This document shows, one piece after another, positions 59,881 to 64,000 of a stretch of DNA of 64,000 nt (position 1 is its first letter; each line of letters opens with the position of its first letter). The position numbers were made by a program, and so were the translations under genes. Under the pieces are notes generated by a model. The model was not told the origin of the DNA. It did not search any database and worked only from the letters and a program-made list of their open reading frames with translations. Source of the DNA: Halobacillus sp. Marseille-Q1614 (GTDB taxonomy: Bacteria > Bacillota > Bacilli > Bacillales > Halobacillaceae). The DNA lies in contig NZ_CADDWH010000001.1 of the NCBI RefSeq assembly GCF_902809865.1, positions 1,550,001 through 1,614,000 of the forward strand. Reading direction: 5' to 3'.

Positions 59881-59984
59881 CAATAATGGCGTTTCCCAGC
59901 ACCTACATAAAGCCTGTAACCTTCACTGATTGCAAGCTTTCTATTTACTTCATTTATCGGATGATTTCCATATTTTTATATAGA

Positions 59985-61168
59985 TTAGGTATTTTGCGCC
60001 TGTTTTTTTATTCTTATTACGGCAAAACATAATAAAAAGATACCAGCCAGCATCAACTGGACAACACCTCCACCTGCCCCCACCCACCGGGCGTCAAAGT
60101 GATCGATAAGCCAGCCGGTAACTAACATAAAAAGTCCCATATTAATATTGACCAATGAATCAAGACAGCCGAAGACTTTTCCCTGATGGTCTACTTTCGT
60201 ATGCATCATAATCAGAATATCTAAGCATGCATTCGTCACTCCGCCTGCCAGGGAAATCAAGATAAACGCCATCATGGCAATAAGGATAGAGGAAGCCTGA
60301 CTCGCTAGAATGTGCATCAGCCCTTCTACAAAAATTGTCAGCAGAGCAATCAGCATGAATTTACTTTTTAAAGAACGGGTTACCCAGAAACTGATCACAA
60401 GACCCGCTCCTAATGAGCCGTACAGAAGACCGACCCCTAAGTCTCCGAGGTTAAACGTAACGGCACCGTAATAACTAATTAATATATTGACGACACCATC
60501 AGTTATCGGAAGCGTAAGCTGGATCGCAATTACCCACCATACGATTTCTTCCAACGAGCGCATCCAGTGAAGGTTCTGTTCATCTTTAGATACAAGTCCT
60601 TTTTTATATTCCTGCGTCTCAGGCAGCCTGCTTATGATCACAGCAGCGATCATAAAGGTAAAGCCGTTGATAAGAAACGAAGCGGTATGACCGATATAAA
60701 AAGCGACAAGTCCTCCTGTAACAGAACCGATAATAAGCACGATTCCGATCATTACCTGCTCCAATGCATAACTTTTATAAGATCCTTCTTTTCCACGAAA
60801 GCCCCGATACTGCTTTTTCGAATCGGTGAATAAAAAGCTTCTCCGCACGCTAATAAAATTACCCCAACATAAATAATCCATAAATCCTCTTTAGATTCGA
60901 CAAATAAAAATGATAAAGCGACCGGAACCCGAAGGAAATCGGTTAAGATCAGCAGTGTTTTCCGATTCATTTGATCAGCCAGTCTTCCTCCAAGCGGCGC
61001 CAGCAGTAAAAATGGGAGCATCCGCATACCCATTACCACTCCTACCGCCAGACCTGATCCCGTAAAGTTCAGGATCAGCGCCAGCACAGCTACCTGACTG
61101 AAACGGTCACCAATCCCGCTGATTACTCCGGAGCTGAAAAGAAAATGATATGGATGGTCTTTTCTCAT
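59985..61168 (-). pseudogene. Frameshifted MFS exporter (MFS_3/MacM-like)
   Basis: Two frames cover one protein: residues 1-138 from ATG 61168 (MRKDHPYHFLF...EKKDLIKVM) and the rest from about 60775 to 59985 (ALEQVMIGIVLIIGSVTGG onward, with about 10 more membrane segments). The boundary at 60766-60780 needs a single-base deletion, after which the frames match the canonical DLIKxxALEQ continuity. The N-terminal part has the motif A loop LGGRLADQMNRKTLL. It is downstream of the ArsR-type gene and its matched operator. A sequencing error cannot be excluded; otherwise it is a recent inactivation. Confidence 0.83.
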
Positions 61169-61185
61169 AAATAACGACTCCCCTT

Positions 61186-61207
61186 TAATTAGATACTCAT
61201 CTAATTA
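61186..61207. promoter_or_regulatory. Palindromic operator before the MFS gene
   Basis: TAATTAGAT-ACTC-ATCTAATTA is a perfect 9-4-9 inverted repeat 18 bases upstream of the MFS start. The same arms recur before the ArsR-type gene at 61861-61882, with one mismatch. Confidence 0.82.
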
Positions 61208-61212
61208 GTTAT

Positions 61213-61242
61213 GTAAAAAAACAGCTTCGATAAATCGAAGCT
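61213..61242 (-). terminator. Terminator of the ArsR-type gene
   Basis: AGCTTCGAT (61223-61231) pairs with ATCGAAGCT (61234-61242), followed by seven T on the minus strand; it abuts the stop codon. Confidence 0.92.
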
Positions 61243-61833
61243 TTAAGACCGCTTAACGACAACAGGCCACATTTCTATTGGATTCAGTTCATACTTATTA
61301 TTTTCCCTGTACATAAACCCCTGCATAATCCACTCTCTTCTTACGGTCGCATAATCATCAAAGAAAGCGAGAATACGTTCATTGACTTCCTGTTCACTGT
61401 AAATTCGGCCTTTTTCAAAAACCTGTACGTAATATGAAAGAATCACAAGCTTTTTCTTAAGCTGGCTAGGCAGCTGCTTCAGCTTTCCATCTTTCGTCAT
61501 AAAGCTGCGCAGAATTTTCTGCTGATCCAGCTCTGACACGTATAATTCTTCCTGCTTCACTTCATCATCTCCTAATCTTAGAATGGCCGTAGCCATAAAC
61601 TCGAGCTTCTTTTCATCTAAGAAAAAGTATACTGTGTTTTTATCTCTTCTTGAATAAACCATCCCTGTATCCCTCAGCTTCTTTAAGTGATGGGTAATCG
61701 TCGGAGCCCGCAAGCCCAGTTTGTATGCAATCGCCTGCCCATGAAGCGGTCCGCTCTTTAAGAGGGAAATAATTCTCAGCCGAGTTGTATCTCCAACGGC
61801 CTTATAAAAGCTCACCATTCGGTCTAACTGCAT
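61243..61833 (-). CDS. ArsR-type regulator with DUF2087 C-terminal domain
   Basis: The 196-residue protein has a winged helix-turn-helix (about residues 10-80; GDTTRLRIISLLKSGP and APTITHHLKKLRDTGMV) typical of ArsR/SmtB, followed by a DUF2087 domain (about 115-190) whose QLKKKLVILSYY and RREWIMQGFMYREN segments are visible. It is expected to repress the linked MFS exporter and itself, since the same palindrome precedes both. No ArsR metal cysteines are present, so a small-molecule signal is more likely. ATG 61833 has AAAGAGGTGAAGG. Confidence 0.9.
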   Translation of the reverse strand: MQLDRMVSFYKAVGDTTRLRIISLLKSGPLHGQAIAYKLGLRAPTITHHLKKLRDTGMVYSRRDKNTVYFFLDEKKLEFMATAILRLGDDEVKQEELYVSELDQQKILRSFMTKDGKLKQLPSQLKKKLVILSYYVQVFEKGRIYSEQEVNERILAFFDDYATVRREWIMQGFMYRENNKYELNPIEMWPVVVKRS

Positions 61834-61860
61834 TGTCCTTCACCTCTTTAAATAATAATC

Positions 61861-61882
61861 TAATTAGATGTTAGTCTAATTA
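61861..61882. promoter_or_regulatory. Palindromic operator before the ArsR-type gene
   Basis: TAATTAGAT-GTTA-GTCTAATTA is the same 9-4-9 dyad as at 61186-61207 with one mismatch, 28 bases upstream of the start codon, and so suggests autoregulation. Confidence 0.8.
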
Positions 61883-61902
61883 TGACTTTCTGTCAAAAGA
61901 AA

Positions 61903-61935
61903 ATAAAAAACTCAGAGCGATAATGCTCTGAGTTT
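61903..61935. terminator. Hairpin of unclear use upstream of the ArsR-type gene
   Basis: AAACTCAGAGC (61908-61918) pairs with GCTCTGAGTTT (61925-61935); T-rich on the minus-strand side. No gene ends directly next to it; it may stop upstream transcription from entering the regulator. Confidence 0.6.
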
Positions 61936-62002
61936 CTGCTGTTACTTGTTTTATAAGCTCATAAGAATTACTCTATAAGAAACGGATAAGGAGTGAAGCT
62001 GT

Positions 62003-62359
62003 ATGAGCATTGTATTACAGCGTATTTATGAAAAAGATGAGCCCATTAGCGGAAATCGCATTTTAGTGGACCGAGTATGGCCGCGCGGCATATCCAAGGA
62101 AAACGCACACCTTGATCAGTGGATGAAAGACATTGCCCCAAGCCCCAGCTTGCGCAAATGGTTTAATCATGACCCCGATAAGTTTGATGAATTTAAACAG
62201 GCCTATAAGGATGAGATTCAACAGAACGATGAAAAGCTTTCTTTATTAAAAGAGCTGAAAAAGAAGTCAGATGGTGAACGCTTAATCCTGCTATATGGAG
62301 CGAAAGATCAACAACACAATCATGCCGTTGTATTAAAAGAAATGTTAGAAAGCAGCTAA
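62003..62359 (+). CDS. DUF488-family protein (YeaO-like)
   Basis: The 118-residue soluble protein has the family signature LVDRVWPRGISKE near residue 23 and PSPSLRKWFNHDP around 47, and ends LLYGAKDQQHNHAVVLKEML. DUF488/YeaO proteins are of unknown function; some are linked to heavy-metal or antibiotic responses. ATG 62003 has AAGGAGTGAAGC. Its TAA overlaps the stop of the convergent DUF1028 gene by four bases, within a small hairpin. Confidence 0.92.
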   Translation: MSIVLQRIYEKDEPISGNRILVDRVWPRGISKENAHLDQWMKDIAPSPSLRKWFNHDPDKFDEFKQAYKDEIQQNDEKLSLLKELKKKSDGERLILLYGAKDQQHNHAVVLKEMLESS

Positions 62360-63225
62360 GCTTTCTGCATTTGTTTTAAGAACTCGACGACTTTTAAATC
62401 AATATAACCTTTCTTCTGCTCCCGTTCTTCAAAGTTTTCCGTGTGAAGGAAAGTCGTTACTGCTTCATGAAACTCCTGGTCAACGGGTTTCTCTGTTTTT
62501 AAATAGCCGAGGCGATGCAGGTCGTAAATCACTTCGTGCTTAAGGTTTCCGGATAATTCAGTGACATCGTTTGGATCCGTTCCCCCAAAGTACAGCTGCT
62601 GGAGCTGATAAATACGCTCGAGCTCCTGAATGGGTTCAGGGTGATCATCAACTCTTAAATCAACAAACACGTCACTCAGCCCGCTGTAGCCGCCTTTGTC
62701 TTTTACGACGTAAAGAGCGGCAGACTGTTTACCCCGTTTATCACCGCCTGCTTCCTGGGCAGCTTTTAAGCCGTAAAGCAGCCGGTCAGAGAGGGAGCCT
62801 TCACATGCTTCAAAAGCTCGGCCCATTTCAGTCACCGTTTCTTTATTCATTAGAATATTTCCCTGCGCTGCGTAATGCCTGCCCGTTATACCTCCTGCCC
62901 AATCGTAGCAGCCTTCTCCGGTATAAGTAGCCGCCTGGCCGTTTGCGTCGACAATTCCTACCTGGCGATCGGCATAACCCTCATCTTCTTTTATAAGCCG
63001 GTCGACGGTTTCCTTAGCACTTAACCCCTGGCTTAAATATTTCAGTCCGTCCGGTCCATACGCCGGATTAGCGAAAGCCTGGGTAGCAACAGCTCCCACT
63101 CCTGCTTTCGCCCATGGCACGACAGACCCTACACCGAGAAACTTTGACTGTACCGCTACTCCAAGCTCTCCCGTTTTTGGGTCGGCTCCTACAATTGAAA
63201 AAGTAGCAATGATCTTCTTTTTCAT
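62356..63225 (-). CDS. DUF1028-family Ntn-hydrolase-like protein
   Basis: The 289-residue protein starts TFSIVGADPKTGELGVAVQSKFLGVGSVVPWAKAGVGAVATQA, the DUF1028 core (distant Ntn-hydrolase fold), followed by the YTGEGCYDWAGG and later DLRVDDHPEPIQEL segments. The C-terminal region (about 230-289) is a peptidoglycan-binding-like extension. The role is unknown. ATG 63225 has GGGAGTGAATGGG. The upstream gene (PLD-like) is 27 bases away, and they are probably co-transcribed. Confidence 0.88.
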   Translation of the reverse strand: MKKKIIATFSIVGADPKTGELGVAVQSKFLGVGSVVPWAKAGVGAVATQAFANPAYGPDGLKYLSQGLSAKETVDRLIKEDEGYADRQVGIVDANGQAATYTGEGCYDWAGGITGRHYAAQGNILMNKETVTEMGRAFEACEGSLSDRLLYGLKAAQEAGGDKRGKQSAALYVVKDKGGYSGLSDVFVDLRVDDHPEPIQELERIYQLQQLYFGGTDPNDVTELSGNLKHEVIYDLHRLGYLKTEKPVDQEFHEAVTTFLHTENFEEREQKKGYIDLKVVEFLKQMQKA

Positions 63226-63252
63226 ATCCCATTCACTCCCGTTTTATTGCTG

Positions 63253-64000
63253 CTAGTACGTCGTAAACCAGCTCCACTTCTGAAGATGATAAGTAATATA
63301 CCTCAGCGTCGTAAGCTGATCCTGATATTCTTCATAATCAGCCGTATAATGGCCGTCTTCATTGTTCCATATTCGTTTAAAATATTCGTCCACTTCCTGA
63401 AAAACTTCTTCATCGGCCGGTCCGCTGATTTTCAAATTAGACTCAAGATTTAAGTTAGACAAATTACGACGCGTAAAGTTCGCGGAGCCTGCGATAATCA
63501 TTCGGTCTTCACCGCTGTCGACATAGAGCATTTTAGTATGGTACTGCTCTTTATTAATGTCATACCATTTGATATTCATATTATCGTGGCCGAGCTTCTG
63601 AATTTCAGCAGCAACCGGCAAATTCGGCACTCCTGTTTTTTTGTTGCCAAATGCCATCGTATTAGGGTCCAGTATTATATTTACTTCCGTTCCCCGATCC
63701 GCTGCCTTATCTATTAAATCGATGATCTTCCGGTCCGCTAAGTAAAACATGCCGAGCCATATTGTATCCTCTTCTTTTACCTGCTCTAATTCATCGAGAA
63801 TGGCTTCGTAGATTTTCCCTTCTGTTAAATACTGAGTGTTTATAGGTCCTTCCTCTTCCTTAAACTGCTCAGGGTCATACGTCGGAAACTTGACGTCTTC
63901 TTTTGAATACTCGAGTACAGCCTTTTCCGCTATTAACAAATCTTCAAGAATTGGACCAGTCACTTTGAAGGCCACATTTTCATGGAAACTGCTCTCTTCA
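63253..64000 (-). CDS. Phospholipase D-like protein, 5' end outside window
   Basis: The minus-strand frame runs to the right edge (open back to codon EESSFHENVAFKV at 63999), so the start is missing and 249 codons are visible. The catalytic half-motif HTKMLYVD...GSANFTRRNL (HxKx4Dx6GSxN) belongs to the second PLD repeat; the first repeat is presumably upstream of the edge. Family members are cardiolipin synthases, phospholipases or nucleases; which cannot be told from half the protein. The FHENVAFKVTGPILEDL segment is typical of the linker before the second active site. Confidence 0.85.
   Translation of the reverse strand, partial: EESSFHENVAFKVTGPILEDLLIAEKAVLEYSKEDVKFPTYDPEQFKEEEGPINTQYLTEGKIYEAILDELEQVKEEDTIWLGMFYLADRKIIDLIDKAADRGTEVNIILDPNTMAFGNKKTGVPNLPVAAEIQKLGHDNMNIKWYDINKEQYHTKMLYVDSGEDRMIIAGSANFTRRNLSNLNLESNLKISGPADEEVFQEVDEYFKRIWNNEDGHYTADYEEYQDQLTTLRYITYHLQKWSWFTTY

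Overview
The window looks like a chromosomal segment of a moderately halophilic, spore-forming member of the Bacillaceae, most likely Halobacillus or a close relative. Long blocks keep Bacillus subtilis gene neighbourhoods (ykrA-rpoY-rnjA-ktrC; dapH-dapL-ykuT-ykuU-ykuV; cbpB, fadH/ykuF, ykuE, ykyB, patA). Many proteins are acid-rich, small sporulation-type proteins (YjcZ, YrzI) are present, and the centre holds a C30 carotenoid cluster of the kind known from Halobacillus. No rRNA, tRNA, CRISPR array, prophage or intact transposase was seen.

Layout. 1-5.8 kb: HAD phosphatase (cut by the left edge), RNA polymerase epsilon subunit, RNase J1, pyruvate oxidase-like enzyme, KtrC. 5.9-12.1 kb: cytochrome bd oxidase (cydAB) behind a Rex-type operator, and a heterodimeric ABC exporter. 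12.4-16.7 kb: peroxiredoxin/thioredoxin pair, MscS channel and the acetylase-pathway lysine/diaminopimelate genes. 16.8-26.6 kb: MFS exporter, c-di-AMP receptor CbpB, hemolysin-III protein, FadH, Tat-exported phosphoesterase, Sco protein, YkyB, a decayed AlkD pseudogene, an FbpB-like small protein, PatA and signal peptidase I. 26.6-28.5 kb: small proteins of unknown role (YvrJ, DUF2922, DUF1659 and a 26-residue membrane peptide) and a DoxX protein. 28.7-36.5 kb: two convergent carotenoid operons. 36.8-45.5 kb: YjcZ, KtrD, YwpF-like, moaA-moeA, YrzI, HD hydrolase, SDR, an HPr-like protein without its histidine, a short flavoprotein and CorA. 45.7-55.6 kb: GNAT, Mn pyrophosphatase, zinc dehydrogenase, RsgA-type GTPase, PBP3-type transpeptidase, NfrA-type reductase plus sirtuin, aldo/keto reductase, DUF456. 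55.8-64 kb: formate dehydrogenase plus DUF1641, a frameshifted MFS exporter with its ArsR-type regulator, DUF488, DUF1028 and a phospholipase D-like protein cut by the right edge.

Functional links. KtrC (5.1 kb) and KtrD (37.3 kb) are the two halves of one potassium uptake system and each is followed by a copy of the same 136-bp repeat. MoaA and MoeA make the cofactor the formate dehydrogenase needs. The carotenoid genes form two arms (crtNa-crtNb-crtM on the minus strand; CruF-like, acyltransferase, glycosyltransferase and third desaturase on the plus strand) that converge on one shared terminator.

The most notable signals outside genes are: helically phased 11-bp direct repeats over the crtN promoter that resemble the operator of B12-dependent CarH/LitR photoreceptors; a near-perfect Rex site before cydAB; a matched pair of palindromic operators in front of the ArsR-type gene and the broken MFS gene; and four types of dispersed repeat or hairpin element.
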